A stretch of 64,000 nucleotides of DNA. It comes from Arthonia radiata (taxonomy: Eukaryota > Ascomycota > Arthoniomycetes > Arthoniales > Arthoniaceae). Made by a program: the position numbers and the translations under genes. The notes below the pieces were generated by a model. That model was given only the letters and a program-made list of their open reading frames with translations, searched no databases and was not told the origin of the DNA. Positions 42,502 to 53,539 of the stretch are shown in pieces. Within the stretch, counting starts at the first letter, position 1; each line of letters begins with the position of its first letter. Location: assembly GCA_002989075.1 (NCBI GenBank), contig PSQN01000006.1, positions 558,001-622,000 of the forward strand. The letters are read 5' to 3'.

Positions 42502-43367
42502 ATGTCTCACTTATCGATTCGCAGTCCTAGGCAACCCGACAACCATTCTGATTTACCGGCAGCCGCATCCAGATTCCTTGTCAGGCATTGCGCGACTCGA
42601 CCCCTCGACTGGGCTCAATTGACGATGACTCCACGCAAGTCCATCCCGAGTTCAGGCAAGAGACTCGGAATCTCTGTCACCGGGGCAACCGTGAAGAAGT
42701 CCCACCACAACAAGGCAAAGCCTGCGAGAACACCTGTGAGAAGACCTGTGTCGATCGCGAAAAAGCGAGCAACGGACCTGTGGCATGACTGTGTCGGCAA
42801 TTTTCGGAGTAGCATAGAGGGTGAGTGTCGACGCTTTTCCACTAAATGAAGTTCTCCTAATATGCACCAGTCGATATCGACGACGGGACGACGATCCGCG
42901 TCAATCAAGGTGACATCCTGGCCATCCAGCATACCAACAGCTCTAAAGGAGGCGACTGGGTCGGTCGTGCGATGGGCTTCAGGCACTGGTCCGAGTCCAA
43001 GTCAATGGACGGTTGGAAAGGAGATCCGTGTGACGTGATCCACGTGGGTTGGTTCCTAAAAGATAAGAAGAGCTCAAGAGGGACGAAGCTCGGCGGACTG
43101 AATGTGTGCAAAGGGACAGGCTGGGAAGCAGTGGGTGGATCTGAGGAAGGCGAAGCGTATTCCTTCGAACACGCGATTGTCATCTCCGCGGTGCTTAAGG
43201 CAAGACCGTCCGACGCAGGCAAGCGCCTGCGAGTCATCGGCTACAAGTCTCGCACGATCAAGCACGAAGAGGGCAGCTCGGAAGACCACGACGACGAGGA
43301 GTCGGTGATGAGCGACTCTTCCTCGTCTGTGCCTACTGACTCGGACGATGAGGACTTCGAAGGCTAG
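42502..43367 (+). CDS. BAH-like domain protein, paralog 3
   Basis: Predicted 271 residues from exons 42502-42820 and 42871-43367; the intron is 50 bases (GTGAGT...CACCAG). The N-terminal 105 residues are basic (KKSHHNKAKPARTPVRRPVS, KKRA), suggesting nuclear or DNA contact. The core has VDIDDGTTIRVNQGDILAIQH, GGDWVGRAMGFRHWSESKSMDGWKGD, VIHVGWFLKD and EEGEAYSFEHAIVISAVLKA, and the C-terminus is an acidic/serine tail ending DSDDEDFEG. Sequence and motif spacing match paralog 2 only 600 bases away, so local duplication is likely. An internal ATG at 42625 (MTPRKSIP, 230 residues) is an equally plausible start and resembles the MPPKAP start of paralog 1. Confidence 0.72.
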
Positions 43368-44736
43368 GTCGCGGTAAAAGACATGTTCAGGCGCGGAGGC
43401 GAACACAACTCCTCTTACCACGAAGCAGCGAACATCGCACTGGTAGACCGACCACCGCTGACGGATCGGCACATCTTGACGAGCATTTTGATCAAGTTAC
43501 AACTCTGAAGAAATAGCGAAAACCTGACCGGCGCGGAGACTCCTGTGCGAGGAACAGGTCTGACGCCTCAAGGATGTATGCTGTCTTACACACATACCTA
43601 AGCTCAATACCGGAGATGGAAACACATGCAGCCTGAAAGACGCTCTTTCAACCTTGTTCATTTCCTTGATTTTACAACTGCGTTTTGTTATGTCCTGGCC
43701 TTATCAGGACAATGCAACCCAAGCAAGGGAACATATCATGGTGACAGCTCCGCAGTAAAACCCTCGCTGGGGTCTCTCCGCCAGCCCTCCTTTCAAGAGT
43801 CTTGACTCCAGGCGTGGAAGGTTTGCGGCCATCGATCCAAGTCCACACCCTCGAGTGAACATGTATTTTGGAACAAGCACACGCGCTCGCACATTGGCAG
43901 ACTGGTCTATCGCGTTCACTCTTGAACACACAATCACAATCACGGAACGTTGTAGCCGTGCGTCCTACGTTTTCCCATGACAGTTGGTCTGGTAACTAGC
44001 TTGCAAGTGGGGACGTCGTGGATTATGTCTGGTCTTCGTACTGGGTGATGCAAAGGTCGTTCAACGAAGCTTTTGATGAGAGCAGCCATCGCCATTTCAT
44101 CGCTTGAAAGGAATAACTACCAACAGAGCCTGTGCACGGTTGGGGCTGCACGGACGAGCTCACGAAAGCGGGCCGCGATAGGACAGATATCATCCCGCTA
44201 GTGTCGAGTCCTAAGTGCCAGCATAGGGGTAGTGGGATCCATAATGAAAGTCCATATCCATTCTGTGTAGCTGCTGTCGTAGTTCGAATATGGATACAGA
44301 TAGCTGACTTCGACCTCGAAGTTGAGCATCACGTGCCATCAGTGATCTGGCGGTGAAAGAGAGACGGTGCCGCGCTATTCCGAGAACTGCTAGCACGGGT
44401 GCACGGTCCAATCGAGCACGGGCCAGCCCCAGCGAAGGCAGTCTGTACCAAAAAAAAAGATTGACGGCTTGTGGGAAAATTCTAAACCCATTTTCGCCGC
44501 TCCATCTCTTCCAATTCTCTTTTCATCACCCCCATCTTCACCCATCGACCCTTCTCTCAACCTTTTGCCTCCTCTCAACTCGACCGCTATCTGCTCCCTT
44601 TGTCTGGGTTCGCATTTTGACGGCGCCTTGCCCATAGATTTCATATCCCCACAGATCACCGCTTTCTGACCTCTCCCAACCACTCTTCACCAGAAAACTC
44701 AACTTCAGAAGGCCACGCCTCTCCTCATACGCCGTC
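43368..44736 (+). promoter_or_regulatory. Promoter and CT-rich leader of the eEF3 gene
   Basis: 1.37 kb without a gene. From about 44500 to the start codon the + strand is strongly pyrimidine-rich with long CT runs, as is usual before highly expressed fungal genes. No other element is resolved. Confidence 0.5.
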
Positions 44737-47700
44737 ATGGCTCCCGCAGCCGACATCGAGACGTCCAAGAACGCCACCGCCGAGACGAACAAGTCCACCA
44801 AGGTCATCGAAGACCTCCTCTCAAAACTCACCATCTCCAAGTCACAAGATGAGGTCAACGCCGCTTCCCACGACATCGCCAGCTTCATCAACGGCGACAT
44901 CCAAGAACACACCGCCCCCACAAATGCAGTCGCCATCCTGAAAAAGCAGCTCTCCAACAAGAAAGATGCCACCGCACGGGAGCGAGCGCTGGATGCCATC
45001 CGCGCCATTGCCCAGCACGCTCAGGTCTCCCCATCCGTCGAGCCATACCTCGTCGTCCTCCTACCTGATGTTCTCGCCGCAGTCGGTGACAAGATGGTAT
45101 CTGTCAAGAACGCCGCCACCGAGACCGCCCTCTCCATTGTCAAAGCCGCCAACGCCAATGCCGTAAAGGCGATACTACCTCCAATTGTCAACTCCCTCCG
45201 CAACGCACAAAAGTGGCCCGAAAAGATGGCCGACCTGAAATGCATCGAGGCTCTGTGCCAGTCATCTCCCGCACAAACCGCTCTCCGGGTGCCTGATCTG
45301 ATCCCCGTTGTATCAGAGGCCATGTGGGACACCAAGCCTGAAGTCAAGAAAGCCGCATACGGCACCATGGAAAAGGTCTGCGCGCTGATCGTCAACAAGG
45401 ACATCGAGCGCTTCATTCCCGAGCTCATCAAGTGTATCTCGAAGCCGGAGAACGTTCCCGAGACCGTTCATCTGCTTGGTGCCACAACGTTCGTCACTGA
45501 CGTTCACGAGCCAACGCTCGCTATCATGGTACCACTCTTGGAGCGTGGCCTTGCTGAACGCGAGACCGCCATCAAGCGCAAGGCTGCTGTCATCGTCGAT
45601 AACATGTGCAAGCTCGTCGAGGACCCGCAAATCGTGGCCTCGTTCTTGCCCAAGCTTATGCCATCCTTGAACAAGAATCACGACAATCTCGCTGATCCGG
45701 AGGCCCGTGAGAAGACCAAGCAGGGTCTTGACACCCTCGTGCGTGTGGGTAACGTCAAAGATGGCAAGATTCCCGAGGTTTCCAAGGCTGGTGACGTCGC
45801 TACTGTTGCCGGCAACCTTAAGAGCCTTTTGTCTTCCAAGCACGCCGACATAGCAAGCAAGTTTGAGCCTGTTGTCAGCTACGTTGGCGCCATCGGAGGT
45901 CAGCTCATCGACGAGAAAGAAATCGAGCTCGTCAGCTGGGCTACTCAGTGCAAGCCTTACGTTGCGGCTTTGGTCGGTGACGCCGACGCCGAGGGCATCG
46001 TGGACAGCTTGCGAAAGCGATCTGCTCCAGGCGCTGCTGAAGAAGACGAAGTAGAGGCGGACGAAGAAGAGGGTGTGGACCTCTGCAACTGCACATTCAA
46101 CCTGGCTTACGGCGCAAAGATTCTGCTCAATCAGACCCATCTACGCTTGAAGCGTGGTCAGCGCTACGGTCTGCTTGGTCCCAACGGATCTGGCAAGACT
46201 ACCCTCATGCGCGCCATCAACAACGAACAAGTCGAAGGGTTTCCCAAGCAGAGCGAGGTCAAGACCGTCTTCGTTGAGCACGACCTGGACGCTGCTGACA
46301 CTGAGTTGACCGTCATTGGCTGGACGATGATGAAGCTGAAACAGGTCGGCATCGAGACATCGCAAGATGACCTTGAGAAACAGCTGGTTGATTTTGGCTT
46401 CCAGGAGAGTCAGCTGAGTGGCCCCATCACCTCCCTCTCTGGTGGCTGGAAGATGAAGCTGGCCTTGGCTCGTGCCGTCTTCGAGTCCCCGGACATTCTT
46501 CTGCTCGACGAACCCACAAACCACTTAGATGTTGTTAACGTGAAGTGGCTTGAGGACTACCTTACCAACTCGCCTTGCACGTCCATCATCATCTCTCACG
46601 ACAGCAAATTTCTTGATCACGTTATTCAGCACGTCATCCACTACGAGCGTTTCAAGCTCAAGCGTTACCGTGGCAATCTAAGCAAGTTCGTCGAGCGCGT
46701 CCCATCTGCCAAGTCATATTATGAGCTCGGCGCCTCTGAACTTGAGTTCAAGTTCCCTCCCCCTGGTTTCCTCGAGGGCGTCAAGACCAAGGCAAAGGCG
46801 ATACTTAAGGCGACTAGGATGGAGTTCCAATATCCTGGAACGCCCAAGCCGCAAATCTCAGACATTTCCTTCCAGATTTCGCTTGGGTCTCGTATCGCTG
46901 TCATTGGCCCCAACGGTGCTGGAAAGTCTACGCTTGTCAACGTGCTCACTGGCGAACTGATTCCGACGAAGGGCGACGTCTACCAACACGAAAACATCCG
47001 TATCGCCTATATCAAGCAGCACGCCTTTGCCCACATCGATCATCATCTAGACAAAACTCCATCCGAGTACATCCAGTGGCGATTCCAGACCGGCGAAGAT
47101 CGCGAGACCATGGATCGCGCCAACAAGCAAGTTACTGACGAGGACGAAAAGGCCATGGACAAAATCTACAAGATAGAGGGCTCACAGCGACGCGTCATCG
47201 GCGTACACTCCCGAAGGAAGTTCAAGAACAGCTACGAGTACGAGTGTTCCTTTGCTCTGGGTGAAAATGTCGGTCAGAAGAACGAGCGATGGACGCCGAT
47301 GATGACTGCTGACAACGTCTGGATCCCTCGATCTGAGATCATGGCTTCTCACCAGAAGCTTGTTGCCGACGTCGATCAAAAGGAAGCCCTTGCCAGCGGT
47401 CAATTCCGACCATTGGTGCGGAAGGAGATCGAGCAGCACTGCGCCAACTTCGGCATTGACGCTGAGCTCGTCAGTCACTCGCGTATGCGCGGTCTTTCCG
47501 GTGGTCAGCGCGTCAAGGTCGTACTGTCTGCGTGCTCATGGCAGAAGCCCCACTTGATCGTTCTTGACGAGCCTACCAACTACCTCGACCGTGACTCACT
47601 CGGTGCCCTATCCAAGGCGTTGAGGGCGTTCGACGGTGGTGTCATCCTGATCTCCCACAACTCCGAGTTCACCAAGGACTTGACGGAGGAAGTGTGGGCT

Positions 47701-47987
47701 GTGCTAGACGGCAAGATGACCCCCAGTGGTCACAATTGGGTACAAGGTCAAGGTGCCGGTCCGCGCTTGAAAGAAGATGGCGACGAAGAGGAGAAGTTTG
47801 ATGCCATGGGCAACAAGTTTGTCCAATCCTTACACCCCGTTTCCGGAATAAATGCTGACAATCATTTAGGATTGAGTCAACCAAGAAGAAGTCGAAGCTC
47901 ACATCGAACGAGGCGCGCAAGAAGAAGAAGGACCGTATGGCCCGCCGCAAGCGTGGTGAGGAGGTGTTTAGCGACGAAGACGACTAG
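44737..47987 (+). CDS. TEF3: Translation elongation factor 3 (ABC-F ATPase eEF3)
   Basis: Predicted 1065 residues from exons 44737-47816 and 47870-47987; the intron is 53 bases (CTGAC branch, ATTTAG acceptor). eEF3 is the fungal ribosome-bound ATPase that helps release deacylated tRNA from the E site. The N-terminal HEAT repeats cover about 10-320 and a four-helix region follows. ABC1 has Walker A GPNGSGKT (about 481), signature LSGGWKMK and Walker [16 protein letters not shown]2 has GPNGAGKS (about 724), LSGGQRVK and [12 protein letters not shown], with the chromodomain-like insertion (about 800-870) typical of eEF3. The C-terminus, supplied largely by exon 2, is the Lys-rich [22 protein letters not shown] ribosome-contact tail. 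Without the intron the frame would run into unrelated sequence to 48051. Confidence 0.96.
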
Positions 47988-48618
47988 ATCATTGGTCATC
48001 CTTGATGGCCCCGTTTCATTTGTCTTGAGATGCTTGATGTGCATGGCATAGTGATCACGGCGTCACGGCATTGGCAATACTTTCATAGACTTGACGTTTT
48101 ACGGCAAAAGCACGACTGTTGCAAGGACCAACCTGTTGTCAAGACTTCCAGAGAATTCATTCGACCTCAATGATTTCACGCTTTACGCCTCAAATCTTAT
48201 CGCCACCCCTATCGTTTGTCGCTGCGGATATCCTGCTCCAAGCGCCCATAAATTGTCCATCGATAGAGACACCTTCACTAGTAAGGTGGCGAAGCCTGCG
48301 AATGTGAGAGCTCTCGTATTCTGCACGCCAGCATCGTTCTTCTTGCAAAGACTAATGTTTGGTATAATTGTTACACCTAGGCTTCTCAGGCTTGCTGCTG
48401 GGAGGGCGCTGCACCTCTGGCGTGTATTGCGTACTCGCGAGAGCACATAGCCAAGGCCATGTGTACTGCTCTTATACTGAGCATTGCTGCGCCGCTCTGT
48501 CGCCGCGCTGTCATCTTGTTTGTTGGGCTCGTCATTGTGTGATATTGTGATACCAGCACGGATGCTGGCCCACTCCTTTACTGCCGCTATTTAAGGCTCA
48601 ACAGACACATTGCTCCCG
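47988..48618. other. Convergent intergenic region eEF3 / transcription-factor-domain gene
   Basis: 631 bases, no gene or repeat recognised. Confidence 0.4.
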
Positions 48619-50079
48619 TCACACAGCAGCGTTGTACCGACACATCTTCTCAATCACACCCTGACTTGTGAGTGTTTGTCCATAGTACCTCTTCACATCT
48701 GGGCTCATCGTGCATACATGCCGCAACGGCAGTGAGACGGACGGCGGGGGTCCATGGATGGGCATGCTCCGGCCCGAGAACAATGTCAGTGGTAGGCGCT
48801 TGAGCCATGGGTTTCCGGCAACAGTCGTCGGGTCTTCGAGCAGTGCCTCCACTGCATGATTGTAGGCGAAGGAGTATCGAATGAAGCCAGTGGCGTTGTA
48901 GCCACCCGATGCAAAGTACCATGCGCTGCGCATGATCCTCAGGGCCTGCTCGGAGCGCTGACGTGTGCTGTAATTGGCGACCAGCTGGGAAATTTGTGAA
49001 TCCGAGTCCTCTGTTGTCAAGCTTGGGTCACTAGTAGTCGTCTGTGAAATGGCGCTGCTGATGAGGATTCGCAGGGCCCAATGTGTGGCAATAAGCTGAG
49101 CGTTGGATAAGCTTGAGTAACGAAGCGCGGTATATCCATCTGTTGCGGCTTCGGATGTCGCGACTTTGTTGGTCAACGACATTGCCAGGTACCAGCTCTG
49201 CAGTTGCTGATCGAGCTTCACCAACCTCATCGTTAGGCCTCTCAACTCACTAGTATCAGACATGGCATCCACGCTCCCCAAAATACCCGCAAACCTGGTC
49301 CCAATCTCCCACACTTGCCCCTCAAGACGCTTTGTCCTTCCCATTTTCAATTGCGGGGCCTTCCGTGCAGCGATCGCCCTCCGCATAACCATGTCCGCTG
49401 TCCCCTGCAGTAGCCCATCGTCCAAGTCCCGTTTTCCACTCACCTTCAAAAGTTGTTCCAGTCCCGCTTGATGGATCGTCCAGTTATCATGCGGCTCTGT
49501 GGCATTTCCGTTCTTTGTGAACATCTCATAGCACGTCAGGAACCTACAGCTCGCGATGGCGCCTTCAATTTCCGCCTCGGTCGGCCCGTTCAGTGACATC
49601 TGCAGCGCTTTCAGTGCCAGACCGTAGGCTTCTTGGCCCGCGTGCACCAAGCGAAGGTCCGTCCAGCGGTAGCCGACGCGGACGAAGGCGAGCGCGCGCA
49701 GCGAGAGCGTGGCGGGGTCTGTGTCGGGGCCGGAATGCGCGAGATGGATGGCTGAAGGGAGCCAGGCTTGTGAATTCGGTTCTGCGGTGTTGGAGGGCAG
49801 AAAACCCTCCGCGAAATCTTGTAGGATCTGGGGAAAGGCGGCTGCGCGCGGTGAGGGGAAGCCATGTACGTCGAGCAAGCATTGAATGGCCGCAGCGTCG
49901 TCGACGACTGGGTCCTGGGCCTCATTTTCTGCGCATTCAAGATTCCAAGGCAGCGCCACGACATCAATACCACCCCGTACGCAATTTTCAGGCTCCTCGT
50001 CCCGTCTGATGATATGTTTGCCATCTACGGGGTCAAGCCAAGAGACGTTCATGCCAAGGTTGGATTGTAATACGTTCAT
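48619..50079 (-). CDS. Fungal transcription-factor-domain protein lacking a zinc cluster
   Basis: A single exon of 486 residues. The helical body, for example FPQILQDFAEGFLPSNT, SLRALAFVRVGYRW, CRFLTCYEMFTKNG-ATEPHDNWTIHQAGLEQLL and RFAGILGSVDAMSDT, has the pattern of the middle-homology region of Zn(II)2Cys6 regulators of the Dothideomycete-type Fungal_trans_2 group. No Cys6 cluster is present within the frame, and none is evident in the 440 bases upstream on the minus strand. It may be a truncated regulator, a co-regulator, or a gene whose N-terminal exon I failed to see. Divergent from the REI1-like gene. Confidence 0.65.
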   Translation of the reverse strand: MNVLQSNLGMNVSWLDPVDGKHIIRRDEEPENCVRGGIDVVALPWNLECAENEAQDPVVDDAAAIQCLLDVHGFPSPRAAAFPQILQDFAEGFLPSNTAEPNSQAWLPSAIHLAHSGPDTDPATLSLRALAFVRVGYRWTDLRLVHAGQEAYGLALKALQMSLNGPTEAEIEGAIASCRFLTCYEMFTKNGNATEPHDNWTIHQAGLEQLLKVSGKRDLDDGLLQGTADMVMRRAIAARKAPQLKMGRTKRLEGQVWEIGTRFAGILGSVDAMSDTSELRGLTMRLVKLDQQLQSWYLAMSLTNKVATSEAATDGYTALRYSSLSNAQLIATHWALRILISSAISQTTTSDPSLTTEDSDSQISQLVANYSTRQRSEQALRIMRSAWYFASGGYNATGFIRYSFAYNHAVEALLEDPTTVAGNPWLKRLPLTLFSGRSMPIHGPPPSVSLPLRHVCTMSPDVKRYYGQTLTSQGVIEKMCRYNAAV

Positions 50080-50517
50080 GGCTGCTCCGGCGAATCGTCT
50101 TACAAGAACGATGCAACGGAATCAGCATCGCCGTCGAGTATCCCATCACCTTCACGAGTCAATTCAAGTCATCTGTGATGATGCGTCGCTGATGTGAACA
50201 TGGCGTGCAAGGCTGACGTAGACGGGACTTATACCGCGTGTAAAGATTACCCAATGTAGTAAAGCACGATGGTAAAAACGCATAGCCCCCTTCGCACGCA
50301 TGTACCTAATAGACAAACAAACAGAGAAGCATCAGAATGACTCAACTTGGTCGGCTGTGCCTGCGACGTACTCGGAATTGCTTATCCGTGAGAGCTTACT
50401 ATCCGCGCGCAACAGAAGGTCGTCAGTGCTATTTCATGCGCAATGTACATAAGAGCGAGCAATCAACTCACCATCGTGGCCACGAACATCCTCAATTGAT
50501 CTTGCTCTTCTACAGAC
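50080..50517. promoter_or_regulatory. Divergent promoter region
   Basis: 438 bases between the transcription-factor-domain gene and the REI1-like gene. No specific element is seen. Confidence 0.35.
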
Positions 50518-51662
50518 ATGTGTGAAGTAATGCTAAGCGCCGCGTCCTGCAATCTGGTTACTCAAGCCGATAATGATACTGAGCAATCTCCCTCCCTACT
50601 TATATCAACAAGGTACTTGTGCACTTCGTGCCAGATCTCTTTCCGAAGTGGGCCGGAGCAGCGCATACACATGAAGGATCCATGGCAGTACGTCGATACG
50701 GTCACGACTATGGTCTAGATTTCGGGCATTGACATCCAAGCAGCGTACACAACATCAAGCGGCGCATTGCATCATTACCGCCGACCCCCCTGGATGCATT
50801 CGACATGCAGATCAAGAAAAAGATTGACATCAGCAAGGCATCAACCAGCAGCAGAAGCAGCAGCAGCGACAAGGAGGTCTCGGACGACGAGGGTGAGCAA
50901 ACTGCATTGCCCTTCCAATGCCTATTCTGTAGCCGGGGCTTTGCAAGCGACGACACCGGCTTTGAAGCGAACCTCGAGCACATGCGTACGTCGCATGAGT
51001 GGTCCATCCCAGACCCGGAGACAGTGGTAAACATGCAGAGCTTCGTGTGGTACCTTGCTAAGGAGGTTCGGGTATCGCACCATTGCCTCAACTGCGGTGC
51101 CACGAAGTCCTCCACTGTGAGCATACAGAGCCACATGCGTGACAAGAGACACTGTTTTTTGGACCTGGACAGGGAACCAGCACTTCGCGACTTCTGGGAG
51201 AGCCCGCGATGGGTCGATGGGAACGACGAAGCCGCACTGGAGCAGGAACGTCCAAACAACCTGTCAGAGACAGAGATCCGTTTCGCTTCTGGCAGAGTGA
51301 TCAGCTCGAGGCATGCGGCTCCCGCGACTAAGAGAGCGTCCAGGAGACGGGGTCACGTCCTATCGACGGGGAGAGCTTTGTCCCCGGGTTCGGCAGATGC
51401 AGAATCGTCGCCACTAATCGTCAGACCGCAGCTGGCATCGGTCCGACAAGTGGCACGTCGAGATGAGATGAGCATACTGGGCGTTTCGGTACAACAACGG
51501 CAGGCGCTCGTCTTGGCTGAGAAGAAGGCACAGAGGAGCGAGGCGGCGGCTCACCGAGCGATGGAATGGACTTATGCGAAGGGCTCAAACTCGCAGAAGT
51601 TTGACCAGGTGGATAATCAGAGAAAGTGGGGGAAGCAGAACCACAAACTGCTACCCAGATAG
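50518..51662 (+). CDS. Short REI1/ZNF622-like C2H2 zinc-finger protein
   Basis: Predicted 362 residues from exons 50518-50687 and 50744-51662; the intron is 56 bases (GTACGT donor, AAGCAG acceptor). The join rebuilds the first finger and the hallmark after it: YLCTSCQISFRSGPEQRIHM-KDPWHVHNIKRRIASLPP. A second unit reads FQCLFCSRGF...ANLEHMRTSHEWSIPD, and a third HHCLNCGATKSSTVSIQSHMRDKRHC, in the order of Rei1, the cytoplasmic 60S biogenesis factor that recycles Arx1. The C-terminal part (ETEIRFASGRVISSR..., then a basic helix ending QRKWGKQNHKLLPR) is shorter and diverged compared with typical Rei1 of 400-500 residues. A second, lineage-specific paralog is more likely than the only Rei1 gene. 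The exact start (50518 or the ATG at 50530) is uncertain. Confidence 0.72.
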
Positions 51663-52786
51663 GTAACCAATAGACACATCTCAACAAAGAGGCCTACAAA
51701 ACATGCAGTGGGCTGTGTTTGCAAAATATTGGGAATTGTGGCCCGTGCCTTTTCGCCCACAACAGATCTAGCGGATCACGTACGCATGCTAGCCATGCGC
51801 TGCAGCACTTTCCCCACACTCCATTCAAGCGTTGACTCTACGTAACGTCAGTGCTCACTGCCTGATTAGTGATAGGCGACGGCTCAACATCTCCCTACTT
51901 ATTGCACGATCCACTTTCCATGAGCAGACAAGGCTACCGAGTCGTCTAGACCCTCACCGTCGATGACACAAACCTGTTTTCAACAACCGCACCCGGTTCA
52001 GACGTGCCAATATGTCACTCTCCCCTCGCTCGGCGCTCGCTGCCTTTCGTATCGGGGCATGTCCGCTTTGGACCTTATTTCGAGTTGACGTACTGGATGT
52101 CTTTCTACAAATTTGCCGTCGCCCGATTCTATATCAAGCGTGGGAGCCTGACCCGACTTCATGCAGCGGGATTGTCGCTAAGCTGCTTGCACGCCCACTA
52201 GCATGCCATGATCACAGGTACTGAATCATAACACGATGTGCATTTGTTGTGTGCAGGATCGCCCAGTCCAGATGGCCATGCCAAGACACGGGATGCCTGG
52301 TGGAGAATTGCCTGAATAGGCATATATTGGGATCACGTGATGGACGCACTCATATCTTCCGTCTCATCCTCCTGTACCTACCTTCCTACCATGTTAGTCG
52401 GAATGTGATAAAAGCCATATACCTTATCAGCATTCCATTCTTCTAGGATAACCCCGCAATCGAGTCCTTTTTGGAAGTACTACATTCCATGCTGCACAAG
52501 CCACGAGGCGTCCTTTCCCTTCTGAGCCTACTCTCTCGCCAAACACATTGTCCACACATGCATGTCCTAGCTCATGTCTCTAGATCGATAGATACTCTCA
52601 GCAGTGCTGTAAAGTATCAATGCTCCAGTCCACACTTTCGGCGTTCTGCGCTGAGTGAGATCGGACCTGCGCACGCTGACACAGTGCAAGCCGACCTGCA
52701 GCGTAAAATCTCCCACACACGTTATAAAACTTCCATCCTGCGCTCCTCAGCACTACCGCCAAAATAATACAGGTGCAAATCCAGAC
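51663..52786. other. Intergenic region upstream of the secreted protein gene
   Basis: 1.1 kb with only short frames. No gene or repeat is recognised. Confidence 0.4.
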
Positions 52787-53481
52787 ATGTCTACGCTCAA
52801 GACTCTCGTGGCAAGCGTCATCGCTCTCGCTATCGCAATTAGAGCAAGGTACATACACTCCTCTGAACCTGCGACAAGTCAACTATTGTCAGCGATGTCC
52901 AGAACTAATGATTGCAGCCCTGCCCCGACCGCGTCTGCACTTCTCGAAAGCCCAGATCTTAAGGCTTCAGCATGCTCATGCTACACTTCTACTACTTCGA
53001 TTCCTCCGAGGAACTGTCCTACGTATTCTTGTCCTCAGGCGCCTCAATGCTTTTACCTACCCACGATGACAAAGATCATCCCACCCAAAGTTACAAACGG
53101 CGGCGTCTGTCAGAAGACGCCCACGGTTACGGTGACAGGTAGTTGCGCCCAGTGCCAGACGACGTGCGCCACCAGCACTACCACTGTTAAGGCTTGCTTT
53201 ACAGCTACTGTACGTCATTGTTCTGACTTCTACACTCTTACTATTACCAAGAGAGCTAACAGGTCAAGTCTACTATCAAGGCCGCGGCGTCAACGTGTGC
53301 GTCGCCGACGGATTGCGTCGTCCCTTTTTGTATCGTGCAGTCCACCACAACGAACCCGCCAGCTTGGTGTGCTTGTCCACAAACCAAAACGGATACAAGC
53401 ACCCTACCTTGTACCACGACATGCTCAGGTGGTTGTAAGACTACTACAACAACTGCAACTGCTAAAGGTAGCGGATGGTAG
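52787..53481 (+). CDS. Secreted cysteine-rich protein, effector-like
   Basis: Predicted 190 residues from exons 52787-52848, 52918-53209 and 53263-53481; introns are 69 and 53 bases with GTACAT/TTGCAG and GTACGT/CTAACAG signals. Residues 1-20 (MSTLKTLVASVIALAIAIRA) form a signal peptide, and the mature part has about 18 cysteines in 170 residues, mostly in Thr/Ser-rich short segments such as CSCYTSTTS, CPTYSCPQAPQC, CAQCQTTC, CACPQTKTD and CTTTCSGGC. No catalytic motif or known domain is recognised. The Thr-rich repeats suggest O-glycosylation and a cell-wall or extracellular role. It sits about 60 bases before the shift into AT-rich fossil DNA, the setting where plant-pathogen effectors are often found, but that role is inference. 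The 3-exon model gives an in-frame stop and is preferred over the single long frame to 53533. Confidence 0.68.
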
Positions 53482-53539
53482 AAGATTGGAGCAAGGCTGC
53501 AAGGCGGTAATAAGTAGCAGAAAGGGCAAATAGTTATAC

